The position numbers and the translations under genes were made by a program. The notes beneath the pieces are model-generated. The model saw nothing but the letters and a program-made list of their open reading frames with translations, ran no database searches and was not told the origin of the DNA. A DNA stretch of 52,518 nucleotides from Fragilaria crotonensis (lineage: Eukaryota; Bacillariophyta; Fragilariophyceae; Fragilariales; Fragilariaceae), in NCBI GenBank assembly GCA_022925895.1, contig JAKSYS010000438.1, forward strand, positions 1 to 52,518, read 5' to 3'. Below are positions 10,493 to 22,620 of this stretch, piece after piece. The first letter of the stretch is position 1. Every line of letters begins with the position of its first letter.

Positions 10493-12432
10493 CTATTCTT
10501 GAGGCCTAGGTTGAATGCGATAGTTGTGACGACCGAGTTGTGCGTATACCGTATCGGCATATAAAGCAAGGTATTCATCTTCAGCCCATTCTTCCACACG
10601 CTCGTAATCCCCATCGTCTCGGTAATGTATCAACGACTGGTAGTGAAGGGTACGTCCGTATTCACCCGAGTCCCAAATACGTGGAAACATTCCTCAATCT
10701 GGGAATAGGGATAAAATTCAGGGTCGTCGGGGAATCGACAGCTCCCAGGCAAGTGGAAGCCGCCCATCATTGCAACTTGTGTTCGGGCGATTCCTTTCCG
10801 CCAGGTTCTGTCGCTCTTGGCATCGCGCTTATCAAAATCATGTCCGATGCGATGTGTTCTTTCCACACTTTTTTTAAGAAAAGAATGGTATGACGGGGTA
10901 AGGTAGTAGCACCATTTATCCTCACAACCACGGTATTTGTGGAACTGTTCGACCGCTTTCAAGACATCGAGAATGCTGATTGACTTGGAATAGTTGCTCC
11001 TTCTCCAGAGAGGATCACTCGTGACAAGATCGGAAAATGCAGAGTGGCTAGACCGTTGTATAAAGTGTAGTTCGACCGATTGATTCTTCGCCTGTGTTAC
11101 AGATTCTTCTATGCGAGGGACTTCCTCATCTTCTATTGACTCAAAGCCGTACTTGAAACTGTTCTTGCCGGTGATTTCCAACTGCACAGGAGGCATCCAA
11201 TACTCATCCAGATCCCAGGTGGCCGAGTACTCGTACAAGCCTTTGAAATAATACAGGCATTGGTGATAAAAGTGGAGCTTCGCCAAGTCCGTATCGCACG
11301 TAAAATAATCATTCAACCCAGTCGCTTGTAGGACAACGAAACCTTCGTCAATGAAAGGTCTTAGAACTTCCTCAGCAGCATAGAGGTCTTCAGAATCCAT
11401 CGTTGTGTCCATACCCACGACAATATGCGATATTCCCACATTCTTGTGATGCTGAACGAATTCGGCAATGTATCTTGTAGAGCTGCTCCCAAAAATGGCA
11501 ACGCAGAGTCCAACATCCATAGGAGTTTGTTCTTCATCGGTTTGCTGTATCAGTGGCGTAAAGTACCCCTGCTGCGAGCTTCGAATTTGTGGACCGCCAT
11601 GACCAACTACCCCCGTGTGGAGGGGAATGTCTATTTTGGTAACTTCGTACATGGTGACGTTTGTTGTTGGTTGTGGCTCGGTACCGGACGTTCGTTGTAG
11701 GAGTGACACTGCGGTCTTGCGGTGCGACTTTGAGATCCAATCGAACACGGACACTACTTGGTGCCGCTTGTCCTTGACCATTCTGAATCAACTTAGATTT
11801 GGACAAGAGTTGGGACACATCGCATCGCCAGATAAATGTCGTGCCATCTTGATTAACGTCTCCAGAGACAAGTGGCACCAGATGCATTGGAATCGGTTCT
11901 CCGCAGTCTCGCGACCAAGACGACTCAACAGTTGTAGCACCGGCGCTTGTAGGATCATGCTCATGATCATGATAGTCACATTCCAATTGGCAGAACATAG
12001 CAATTTGATTCTCGACGAAATGTTCGTTTTGAACAACTTCCACTTTTTGGCAATGTATCAATTTCGCATAAAATTGCGCCCCTCTTTGACGAGCCAATCT
12101 CCGGAAAGCCAAAGACATCGACATGGACCGACTCATCGTTCGAACGTAGGATGTCGTGGAGGCGAGCACCAATTAAAATAGTCTTTCATTGAGAAATGGA
12201 CCAGGAATCGCTTTCCCTGTTGACGGTCTTGTTATGGAACTCGGGTCTGCGGCAAAGGGTCTGAATCGAACTCTACCAGGCCCTCCTTGTGTGGCAGCAT
12301 TTAGCTTGCCGGAGTTCCATAAATGCATCTCTCCTCCGCAAGCCTCTGAGGCAACATCGTCAGCGGAAAGTTGACGACCGAAAACATCTCAGAGACGCCA
12401 ATGACAACCAAGAGGATGAGGGCACGCGTCAT
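10493..12432 (-). pseudogene. GT92-like (DUF23) glycosyltransferase, multiply frameshifted
   Basis: A possible start at 12432 gives a type II signal anchor (MTRALILLVVIGVSEMFSVV), as in Golgi glycosyltransferases. Coding signal then moves through several frames: about 12300-12190, 12185-12080 (ARLHDILRSNDESVHVDVFG), 12080-11700 (YAKLIHCQKVEVVQ), 11700-10690 and 10690-10493. The long segment 10630-11781 holds the family hallmarks: YIAEFVQHHKNVGISHIVV, the acidic WDLDEYW site (metal-binding DxD equivalent) and GGFHLPGSC. The last segment (EYGRTLHYQSLIHYRDD) fits the family C-terminus. At least four frame changes and one stop separate the pieces. GT92 enzymes add sugars to glycans in the secretory pathway. 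This copy lies between transposons and appears dead, although sequence error cannot be excluded. Confidence 0.7.
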
Positions 12433-12711
12433 CACAACACTCTCGCCGCTGAAACACGCCGTACTGCAACTGCTACGACCGATCCCTTCATCATCTTGTG
12501 TGCTTCAATCTCTCCCCAACATCAGGGTCTGTGATGCGGCTCTCAAGTTCACATCAACTCAACATCAAAAACTGAGATTTGTATAGCGAGAAGATGAAGG
12601 CGACTACCTAAGACAAACGCTAACCGTTGGCATTTTCAAAAATATCTAGAACGCACGATTTTTGCCTCTCGTTCAGCTTTCCGGAGAAAAAACTACTGTA
12701 AAATGCACACT

Positions 12712-13017
12712 TGAGACTATCACCGGAGATGATACTCTAATCGTAGAAAATAGTACGTAGTACCGTAGGAAAATTACTGTAGGAAGGTTCACACAAAGTA
12801 CGTTCTGAGAAATTATAAGCTACAGTAAAATTCGGCACTCGATCGTATGAACGACAAACTCGTCGAACGTGTCAAATGGCATTTGACATTTCGGGTAGTT
12901 CGTACGAAATTAGTTAGAGACCGGACAGTACAGCGTATCATGTTTCACATTTCGATGGATGACTCACAGTAGCACAGTACAACGATGGCATCGCAGTCCA
13001 GTGCAGCGTAGGTTTCA
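12712..13017 (-). repeat. 3' LTR of copia element 1
   Basis: 306 bp; pairs with 19492-19799. Boundaries are set by TG/CA ends and the adjacent purine tract. Confidence 0.85.
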
Positions 13018-13060
13018 ATTCTCCCTTTCATCCATAAATGCTGAAACAAAACACAAAACG

Positions 13061-16000
13061 TCAGTTAAAATAGATACGAGTCAAACGAGGGTTACAGTTT
13101 GAACAAGAGACACAAGGGTTTGGGTGGCCGTTACCATCCTTGGACCAGTTTGCGGACGCGTTCGAAAACTCACGATTTAGTCCTTTCGTAAGAAAATCCG
13201 CCCACTGCTCCTGAGTGTCGACCTTCACGATGGCGACCGTGCCATCACGCACGTGCTGCCAGAAGAAGTGCCACTTCACCTGGAAGTACTTCGTGCGGTT
13301 GGTAATGCGTTGGTTTACGGCAAGAAGAAGGGCGCCATTGTTGTCCTCGAAGACTTGACACTTGATCGTCGACGTGAACGTGCGAGGAAGTTTGATGCCG
13401 GAGGCGACTTCCTGGAGCATGGAACGGAGAGGCAAGAGCGTACGCATCGCGGAGCTGAGAGCGGAGTATTCGGCTTCGAGCGACAAGGAGATCTCACTTT
13501 GGAGGTGAGATTTCCACAAAATGGGACATCCGCCGAGCGTGATGATGTACCCAGTTCGAGACTTCGCGGAGGTCGGAGAACGATCGGGATCACGGCCATG
13601 GAGACCGGCGAAGTCGGCGTCGACATAACAGTCGAGATCCAGCGTGCCGGTGGGCTTGACGATCATGCCCATGTCGCTCGTGCGATGCAAGTAGCGAACG
13701 AGAGTTTTGACGGCGGACGCGTGGCTTCGTTTCGGGCTGTGGCAGAACCTGGCGACCTGGCTGACGGCGAACGCGATGTCGGGGCGAGTGTTTGTGGACA
13801 AATAGAGAGCATGCCGACGATTGAACGGTAGCTCCACGTTTCCGTCATGGGAGGTCCATCGGGGTCGATTCAAGTGCGGCCTGAGCGGCTGGCGTCCAAT
13901 TGTAATTGCTGTCGGACATGCCAGTCGCTTCCTTGATCTTTGAATGAGACCCTTCTGAGTGAGGGTCAGGGTCCCATTCGTTGCATCGCGAGTGAAATTG
14001 ATGCCGAGGAAGTCGGTGAACGTGCCCTCGCGAGTAAACTTAAGTTTTCGCTTCCAGGTTGGCGAAGAGCTTGTCGAGGTCGTTTTGGTCGCGATAGGCG
14101 ATACCTAAGTCATCAACGTATAGAACAACCATAATTGTGTCTTTGTAGAGTAGGCACGGGTCGTTCGCGCAGGCTTTAAAGCCTTCCTCGCGCAAGGCCT
14201 CCGATAGATGCTGGTACCAAAGTCTTGGCGCCACACTCAAGCCATAAAGGCTTTTCAAGTCGCAGGCACGTGGCGGCCTCTCGGAGAGTGGAATCCACGA
14301 GGCAAATGGATCCAGACTGGATCCGAAAGCGGGCTTGAACGAACGCGCTGCTGAAGTCGATGGTGCAAGTTTTCCAGTTCAAAGTTAGAGAAAGAACTAG
14401 GAACAACCGTACAGTACTCCAAGCCACGACTGGGGCAAAAGTCTCCTGAACGCTTTGAGATCGCCTCTACACAGTAGCGTGCCTTGTACTTACTGATAGT
14501 ACCATCGGGAGTACGTTTGCGACGAAACACCCAAGTACCGGGCAAAATTCGAGTCTTGGCTTCCGTGATCGGCACTTCGATCCATGTACCGTTTTTCTGC
14601 AAACTTTGAATTTCGTCGTTTGCAGCCTTCAGCCATTTTTCGATGTTGTCGTGATCCGCCATCGCTTCGATGAAGCTCAGAGTGTCAGGATCGCTGACAC
14701 TCGCCTTATACGATGAGGGAGGTGGCGAAAGACACTCGGCGACTTCATTGTAAAGCCATTCGAGGGAGGTTCCATCGACTTCGGCATTGTAACCATGTCC
14801 TTGTTGTCCGTCGTATCCGAGGCGGACAGGAGCTGAACGATTATGAGTGGAACGACGAGGTACGTGCTTGACGGGTGTGTTCTTTGCTTTTGTTGCCTTT
14901 GGAACGATTGGTTGCTCGCTCACTTTGTTGTCGCTTTCATTTGCAGGACGAATTGGAGTCGGCGGCGACTGGAAGAGTTTGACTGGAGTTGGAGTCGGAA
15001 GTTGCGGCGCAGTCGGCGCAGGCGGTTGCGGAGTCGCCTCCCTTGGAGTCAACAACGGAGTGGCAGGGGAGGAGGCACAACGACTGGTGGTGGCGTCGCG
15101 ATTTGCTCCCTTGGAGGCGGCAACGGAGTTGACAGCGGAGGCGGAGCGACTGGGAGAACCTGAGGAGGAGTCGCGTTGTCGAGAGCGGTCGCGACACGTT
15201 GCATCTGGGAAAGGAGTTCGTTGGCTTGTTCGTAGTCGGTCGACTCAACAATCAACCTTTCTTCGTCTTCGTCGTCGAGGACGTACTGAAACGTAGAGTC
15301 TTGGAACATTCGTTTCCAGCTGTCGTCGTTGAAGTTCGGAAGGTCGTCGGCGGAAGCGGGAACGGTGGCGAACCAATCGTCGAAGACGATGTGAAACTGT
15401 GGGGTAATGTAACCCGTTTGTGGATTGAGAACGAGAGGGACCGAGCTGGCGTGTTTGTCGGAGAATCCGAGGTTGACGGTGCGAGTTGAGCGAGGAGTCC
15501 AACGTGGCAATTTCTTGCCGTCCGAAATCATTTTGTCGAGGACGTAAACTGGACATCCCCAAACGTGGACGTCCATCAATTTCTTTTGTTCCCAGCGAGT
15601 CTTTGTGAAGACATCATGTGGGGAAAGGCCAGTTCGTGGGTCAGGCATGTGGTTCACTAGGAACACAGCATGCTTGACGGCGAGGGGCCAAAGTGTGGGA
15701 TCGGCGACGTCCGGCCAATGGATGGCCGAATGCAACATCATGGTCCGTGGCCATGATGGTTCGAATGTTGCGTTCGGCGATCCCATTGTGATGGTGAGCG
15801 CCGACGCCAGCGAATCGGATGACTTGTTGGAACTCGGCGAGGTTGCGAGAAACTCGGCGGACGTGAACGTTTTCGAGTTGTCGGCGAGATACTCTTGCGG
15901 CGTCACTCCTGTGTTGCGACACATTCGCTCGAAACTCTCTTTGCCTTGAGAGTCTCGTGCGAGTTCAAGCTGACTTGGTGCTCGACAAAAATGTAACCGG

Positions 16001-19000
16001 AGGCGTGGTCGACGAAGATGCAACCACCGGTATACATGTCGTCGAGTTTCGTTTTCCAGCGGAGGTAAGTAGACGTCCACGAGTGCTGCAAATAAAATGG
16101 ATCGACCGAAATGCGTTGGCCTGGGAGGAGATTGTCGTTTTAAGAGCGTGCGCTCTATCTTTGACAACAGACGAAGGCGTCGTGCCAGGAATTGGACGTC
16201 GATGTTGTTTGCCATATTGGCAGGCGGCGCATTTTGGGAACGAGGTAAGTCGACATGCGGCGGTTTGTAATCGGCGACTTTCTTCCGTTTTGCTGACGAC
16301 GCCGGAACGCAGGATGAACTGGACCTTCTTGAAGCCGACGTGACCCAAACGATAGTGCCAACGAAGCAATTCTTCTCTGCTTCATTGAGGTTGAGGTTTC
16401 GTTCGTGAACGGTGTTCACAATCGAAACGAGAGCGTCGGCGGCCTTGAAAGGATCGGTTGCGTTGTACGCTTCCGACGTTGGGAGATTGTTCTGCGGGTT
16501 GACGTTTGCAGTGACGGGTCCTCGGTTGACGTCGTTCGGGACGCCGCTGAGCGTCAGACGATTCGGTTCGATGGTGATCGTTTCGTCAGGTAAGTCTGGA
16601 GGAGACTGACGTCGAGAGGAGTCGGACTTTGATGTTGGGAACATGAAACGCGGGGACCTTGAGGAGTCGAAGTTTCAAGTTGATCGTGGACAGCCCAAGT
16701 GACTTCGCCTTGGCCTTTAATTTGTAGACCCTTGGCGATGCCTTTAGCTGCGTGATCGTTCCGGGCGACGTGACGGGGCCTTCGAAATCGGAGATGTCGG
16801 GCGTGATCGAAATGCTTGCGCCCGAGTCCCAAATGATGGGGCTCGTGTTTGCTTTGGGTCCGAGGGCTTCTCGCATACGAGCGGGAGCCTGAAGAGCCAT
16901 TCGAAGCGGCGTGGAATGGCACGCCAGTGAACGTGTGAGAGGATTTTGTTGGCGGCGGCGCGTTGGTGAAACGTGAGCGGAGCGATTGCGAACGGGTCGG
17001 GCGAGTTGGCGGGTGCCACAGGGCAATACTTCGCGGTTCGTGGCGATGAACGTGGGCGTTTGGAGCACCAGGAAGAACACGAACGCTTGTTTTTGTATCC
17101 CTCTCCCTTTTGGCCTGTGGTAGGCGGCAACGGAGCAGGGCGACGAGAATTGCGAAGCTTGTCAGCGCGACGTTGGAGACGGAGTGCGCGTTCTTTGAGA
17201 GTCGCGAAATGACGGAAGTCATTGCGCTCGGCGACCGTAGGAGGTCGCGAAGCGACGTATCCCTGTTGTCGGAGACGGAGAGGATACGAACGGTGCAGCT
17301 TGTTGGCGCGAATGCCTGAATTGAAGCGTGGCGGAGCGCGAACGACTTTGAGGAGTCGCGAAACGACGACGTTGATTGCGAGTGAACGGAGGCGAGGAGG
17401 GAGCCGTCGAGGCAACGGGAGGTTGCTTTAGGAGCGTTGACGGAAGACCGAGAGAAAGAGAAGGATGACCCAAACGGTAGGAGCGAACGCGAGCGTTGGG
17501 TGGCGGAGCAAAACTTGGTGAAGATTGTTGGCGACCCAAGCCAAAATGGTCGACCATGGGATGGCGGATGCAAGATAGATAGCCAAAGTAACCAAATTAG
17601 GAACAATGGCACAGATGGCAGGGAAAGAGCAAGAAGTAGCCATGGGTTCGCACCTCGGATGAGGTTTAAGAGCGAACGAGGAGGAGACGTGACGTTTGGT
17701 TTGACTGGGAAGTCAAGCAACCAAACGGAGGGATCCGGCGCCAACATGCTGAGATTTGCCCTTGGCGACGGTGCCGGAGCGGAGGACGACGTTCTCCACC
17801 GGTGTGAGTGGCGGTCGTGCGTGACGGTCCAACGACGACACTTTCGCACCAGTTGAAGGTTTTATCCTTCACTTTCTTGGAATTGCTAGTTCCGGGAAGT
17901 GGTGGAATTGTGCGCCAGGATTTATGTTTGTTGGTGCGATCCTGGCGGGACCCAGAGGGGGAGGACGATCCGGACTTACGATTGAGCTCCGGACACTTGT
18001 TCGCCCAATGACCGGGTTTTCCACACTTGTGGCAATTGCCCTTCTTCGTCGTCGTTTCGGTCCCGGATGCCTGGGACTGAATCAACGTAAGTACCTCGGC
18101 TCGGGAGATACCTGCGGGGGCAGTTGCGACATTGCCAAACGTCGCAGACGGAGCTCGGACATCAGGTGCATGACTCGCTGGAGGCCATTCCTTTCTGTCA
18201 AATTGCGTACGGTACGCGTCTTCAGCTTGGCGACAAATATCTTGGAACGTCAATTTCTCGGCGACCATGTGAGCATGGGCGCCTGACTTTTCCTTGTACC
18301 CAATGTCAAGGAGCGCCTGATCAAGTCGCTGCTTCGTCGAACGGAGAGGAAAGCGGAAGTCTTCGTTTCCGGCTCCTCCGGCCAAAAGGAAAGTCTTGAG
18401 CATCGTGAGCGTGAGGTTGTGGTCGTACTGACCTGCCGTCGTGAGCTCACGTGCGTCCTTGCGATAATCGGCGGCGAGGGCTTCGAGGTTTTCGCCGGCG
18501 TACTGGGACGGGTGGCGAGCCTTGATCGCGGCCTTCAGGTCTTCAAAGCGCTCGATCGTCTTGATCAGCTGAAGCCAGACGACGTGAAACGAGTCGTCGT
18601 CGTCCATTTTCTCTTTGATCTTGCTCATGAGAGCGGGATCGAGAGACGAGAGAAGGAACTTGGTGGCGGCGAGGTCGTTCGACTTGTCATACTTGTCGTA
18701 ACGAAGAATCTGCTGGGAGCTGAGAGTCTTTGCTGTCGCGACGGTGTAGCGGAGTGGCTCCTGACGACGTTCGTCATCACGGAGGAGCTTGGATCGGGGA
18801 GATAAGCGATGGTATCCATCCCACAATCGAGATGGTCCCAAACGGCGTTCTGGAAGTCTACGAGACTGCTCGCTTGGGTAAATAGGGTCGTCATGCCGGT
18901 ACGACGAAAGTTGTACCCTTTGTGAGGCGGAGGCATGGACAGGGCGGAGTTGATTTGGTGACGTGATGTCGTCGGCGGCGCCGGATCGAGGCCGACCCAA

Positions 19001-19167
19001 CCAGGAGCTGGCTTACCGCCAGTCCAAGCGGACCAATCGTCCCTGGAAAGGGAGACAATGTTGCCCATAATGGGCTTATCGGGCCTATCAGAGGCGACGA
19101 TAGGGTCGGAGACAGGTGGCGTCGGAGACGCGGTGACGGGGTCAGAAGTTGGAGTCGGAGACGCCAT
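13061..19167 (-). pseudogene. Copia gag-pol polyprotein, frameshifted
   Basis: Read from 19167 downward. Gag: start MASPTPTSDPV (19167), frame change near 18770, then LSSQQILRYDKYDKSND and a CCHC knuckle CHKCGKPGHWANKC (near 18020). Protease: IIWDSGASISI near 16830. Pre-integrase: HYRLGHVGFKK and CAACQYGKQ (15965-16369). Integrase core: FVDHASGYIFVEH near 16010 and HNGIAERNIRTI near 15770; the conserved WGCPVYVLD follows near 15560. RT: TWVFRRKRTPDGTISKYKAR (near 14500) and the catalytic LYVDDLGIA (near 14110). RNase H: YVDADFAGL and SLSLEAEYSALS (13061-13873). At least eight frame changes break the frame, so the copy is defective as read. Long forward-strand frames over this region are antisense shadows caused by high GC. 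Confidence 0.88.
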
Positions 19168-19491
19168 CTCGGAGAGATCAGAAGGAATAGCGAACTTGGA
19201 AAGGTCTTAGAAGAGCAAAGCACGGCGTGCTTGTAGATAAGATAGGTAGCCTAGTTGGTAACTTAGGCGCTCGGAGAGACTTGCTTGTAGGTTGGAAACC
19301 GTAGAGTAGAAGATAGTCAACGGAGTTGACTCAGAGCTGTAGCGTAGACGATTGCGGAGCAATCGGGAGTAGATCCTTGAAAGGATCAACCTGTGTCCTT
19401 GAAAGGAAACAATGAATTCCTATAGAGAGGAATTGGCTTGCCTGGAAGGAAGCGTGAGGGGTTAGCCTATAGATTGGGCAAAATAACCACT
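19168..19491. other. 5' leader of copia element 1
   Basis: Untranslated leader between the reverse-strand 5' LTR and the gag start at 19167, with the putative primer site next to the LTR. Nothing else recognised. Confidence 0.6.
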
Positions 19492-19799
19492 TGAGACTAT
19501 CACCGGAGATGATACTCTAATCGTAGAAAATAGTACGTAGTACCGTAGGAAAATTACTGTAGGAAGGGTTCACACAAAGTACGTTCTGAGAAATTATAAG
19601 CTACAGTAAAATTCGGCACTCGATCGTATGAACGACAAACTCGTCGAACGTGTCAAATGGCATTTGACATTTCGGGTAGTTCGTACGAAATTAGTTAGAG
19701 ACCGGACAGTACAGCGTATCATGTTTCACATTTCGATGGATGACCTCACGGTAGCACAGTACAACGATGGCATCGCAGTCCAGTGCAGCGTAGGTTTTA
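19492..19799 (-). repeat. 5' LTR of copia element 1
   Basis: 308 bp. Differs from 12712-13017 by two indels (an additional G near 19567; an additional C near 19745) and two substitutions. The terminal TTTTA replaces TTTCA. Confidence 0.85.
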
Positions 19800-20458
19800 A
19801 TTCGCACCTAATGTCTCCGGTCTCCGGTATTCAGATTCCAGCTTGAAGCTGAGCTAAGGCAAAACTTGTGCGCAAAACAAAAAAACATAGCGAACTCGAC
19901 CTTAATGCCATTTTAACAATTTGTTTTGTCAGTCAACCTATATAGTATAGTACCTCTGTTCGTACAAGTGTATGCAGCATACCAGCATACCAGGTACCAT
20001 CTGCATGTACAAGGTATACACTCCATATATGCATACCATTTGGTACCTGAAGGCTGAAGGACAATGTACCTATAACACACTTTTTCCAGATATTCTTGAT
20101 TCAGACTGTGTCTGGGAATCTTCTGCATCATTTGGTAAAGTTTGAAGGAAAACGAAATTTTTTAGTTGTGCTCGAATGTCGATCGTCTATATCAAAAAAA
20201 AATTTTATTTGTGAACTGCATATATCTGGTTTAAAGTTTAAACTCGTACTGTGTACCAGGTACGAGTACTACAAGTACCAGCTCCATCCAGACAGAACAT
20301 ATGCATGACTTATGGTAGAACGTACCCGAGTACACAACTATGACATATATACATATGTGCAAACAGGCTGACATAAACTGAGTACTGGAGGCATCTACTT
20401 GTACTGTTGATTGTAGACTGTAGACTCACCATGGTAATGTAGCAGTCAGAGCTACGAC
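19800..20458. other. Spacer between the two copia elements
   Basis: About 660 bp without a credible gene. It is rich in GTAC, TACC and GGTACC words and short AT runs. The last bases (20455-20458, CGAC) are the left target duplication of copia element 2. Confidence 0.5.
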
Positions 20459-20589
20459 TGACAAAAGGTAGACGGTCTAGTACAGTACACAATAGCCAGT
20501 AGTACAGTAAGGCCGTGGAGTACACATGGGCTCACAACTCTAACTCGTCCGTTATAGTTCGTCTATCGTTGTTTGCTGTACTTAACTCA
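20459..20589 (+). repeat. 5' LTR of copia element 2
   Basis: 131 bp, TG...CA, identical base for base to 26932-27062. Short for a copia LTR. Confidence 0.92.
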
Positions 20590-21113
20590 GTTTATCAGAC
20601 CCAGATAGCTCACATTGGTCGCGTCGGACCCTTTGCTTATACGTCTGGAATGAACCATTTGGAAATGGGTTAAACAGTTGATCAACGACGGCCGTCGGCA
20701 GCCGTCATCATGCCGGATTCATGAGTCATGACCATGATGAAACAGTTGCGTGCCTGGGCATGCGTTGAACTGCCTTATCCTAGTGCACCTTAAATGTGGA
20801 TGGTACATTGGCCTAGGATACGTATATCCATCCAACGGATCCTACCGTGGATATACTGCATTATAGAGGATTCAGAGGACGCTCTATTTCCTTCCCGATC
20901 CATCCGGGTAAACCGATATCGACATTTTGGAAATAGATACCAAATGTACGACATATACGTATTAAGTGACACAATTACTTATCTTAACCGGAGTAACATC
21001 TAACCGACGCGGATACCGTCCCATCCGTGGGCTACCCACGTAAAAGTAGCAAGAGCGAAACGTGGATCTGATACCACAAGATTGTTATCGAAACTGGTAA
21101 TTCACTCCAACCA
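20590..21113. other. 5' leader of copia element 2
   Basis: Long untranslated leader with short palindromes such as GGATACGTATATCC near 20817. No tRNA primer site could be named with confidence. Confidence 0.5.
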
Positions 21114-22440
21114 TGGAACCTGCCGCTGTCCGCACCGCTCGTCCGCATTGGCTTCCTTGATGCTGCCGCTCAGGCCATCACTGACGAGCAAGGAATTGAC
21201 TCCTGGAAGAAATCAGACTCTTGTCTGACGACGAGATCTCGAACCTAGCCAAGTTGATTCGTCGCCCAGGTGGTGTCATCCCTGGACAAGTCAACGCAGC
21301 TGGGAACGCTGTCCCCAACCCTGGCATTCAGGTAAACGCTAGAGCCGAAACGAATTTGAAGCTCGCGGCCTTCTACCTTAGGCATCAAGTCCGCATTGGT
21401 AGGACCGTTACACCAGCGGATGTGACGCTCGAAAATATTCGTTCGATTCGTGAGCTACGTGATTACGAAGACACATGGAAGGCATCCGACGATCTTCCTG
21501 TGATTAACGCCAAGGATTGGCCTAAAACAATGGAAGCGATTCACGAATACCTACGCTCCTACCTCGGTGATAAAATGATCCCTTTGGCATACGTCGTCCG
21601 TAAAGATGAGGCGGTCCCTACGGTTGAGCCCGAGGGTGGGTACGCGACGGTCCAGGACGAGATGATCGCTCGCGCCCCTCACTTCAGGATTACCGCGGCG
21701 GGGTACGCAACTCCGACCCGACATATCTTGTCAACCGGCAGAAAGTCTGGGAGATCATTGCGCGAATCACTCGCGAGAACTCGTGCTGGACGTACGTGAA
21801 AGACGCTCAACGAACTCGTGACGGCAGGATGGCGTACCTTGCATTGTGGACTCATTACTTGGGGCCCAATAATGTCGATAACATGGCAACCCAGGCCGAG
21901 CAGAAGCTCCAATCGACCGTCTACAATGGCGAACAGCGCAGATGGGACTTTGAAAAATATATCAATGTCCATAAGCAGCAGCACTCGATTCTCGAGGGGC
22001 TTGTTGAATACGGTTACAGTGGGATTGACGCCCGTTCTAAAGTCCGATACTTGATGGACGGCATTCGCACTGACAAGTACGATTCTGTAAAGACACGAAT
22101 CATGTCTGACGCAGCTCTTCGAAACGATTTCGATGCTTGTGTTACCCTATATCAGGACTTCATCAAGCAGACGGCATCGAAGGCGAAAGGTAGTCCAAGC
22201 AACGTGAACATTTCGGAGGTCAAGGTCCACAGCGGTAACAAACGCAAGCGCGACGAAGCTGAAGACCGCTACTACACAAAAGCGGAATATGCTGCCTTGA
22301 CCTCCGCCCAGAAAAGGGACTTGGCTGAGAAACGTAAGAAGCGTGGCCATACTCCCGGTGCGAAGGATAGCAAGACCGGCAAGGACTCAAGTCTAAGTCT
22401 GGTGGTGAGTTCAAACCCAAGACGATGGCCAAGGACTTAA
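21114..22440 (+). pseudogene. Copia element 2 gag, frameshifted
   Basis: Coding signal begins near the ATG at 21114 (RIGFLDAAAQAITDEQGIDSW), shifts frame near 21215, runs to about 21720 (SDDEISNLAKLIRRPGGVI) and shifts again. It then continues as YLVNRQKVWEIIARITREN and the 21796-22440 frame, with LGPNNVDNMATQAEQKLQST, RRWDFEKYINVHKQQHSIL and KVRYLMDGIRTDKYDSVK. This is the helical capsid-like gag typical of copia elements in diatoms and other algae. The tail is Lys/Arg-rich. No CCHC knuckle was seen. Several forward frames join in order with single-base shifts. Confidence 0.8.
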
Positions 22441-22620
22441 AGGCACTGAATCGTTCTGTTGCGCAGCTCGCCAAGCAAATCACTAAGACCGATCTTATCA
22501 ACGCCGACGATGCATCGGTGGCAACCGAGTCGTCCAATGAGACGCAACCCGTTCTATCAAGTCTGCGTCCGGGACGAATCGTACTAATGCGTCCCTGACA
22601 CGGCAGACGACTAAGTCAAA

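Larger units (their letters stand above)
12712..19799 (-). mobile_element. Ty1/copia LTR retrotransposon 1, reverse orientation
   Basis: LTRs at 12712-13017 and 19492-19799 flank a reverse-strand polyprotein in copia order: gag, protease, integrase, RT, RNase H. On the reverse strand the LTR starts TGAAACC and ends GTCTCA. It is preceded at the element's 3' end by the polypurine tract GGATGAAAGGGAGAAT (about 13018-13034). Just inside the 5' LTR is TGGTTATTTTGCCC, a plausible tRNA primer site that begins with TGG. The LTRs differ by two substitutions and two single-base indels. No clear target duplication was found. Confidence 0.9.

Noticed and set aside
11615..12181. 188-codon forward frame
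   Set aside because: Opposite the GT92-like pseudogene, no recognised motif, and the reverse strand has clear family hallmarks.
13253..18805. Long forward-strand open frames of 100-190 codons
   Set aside because: They lie opposite the reverse-strand copia polyprotein, carry no domain, and arise from its high GC content.
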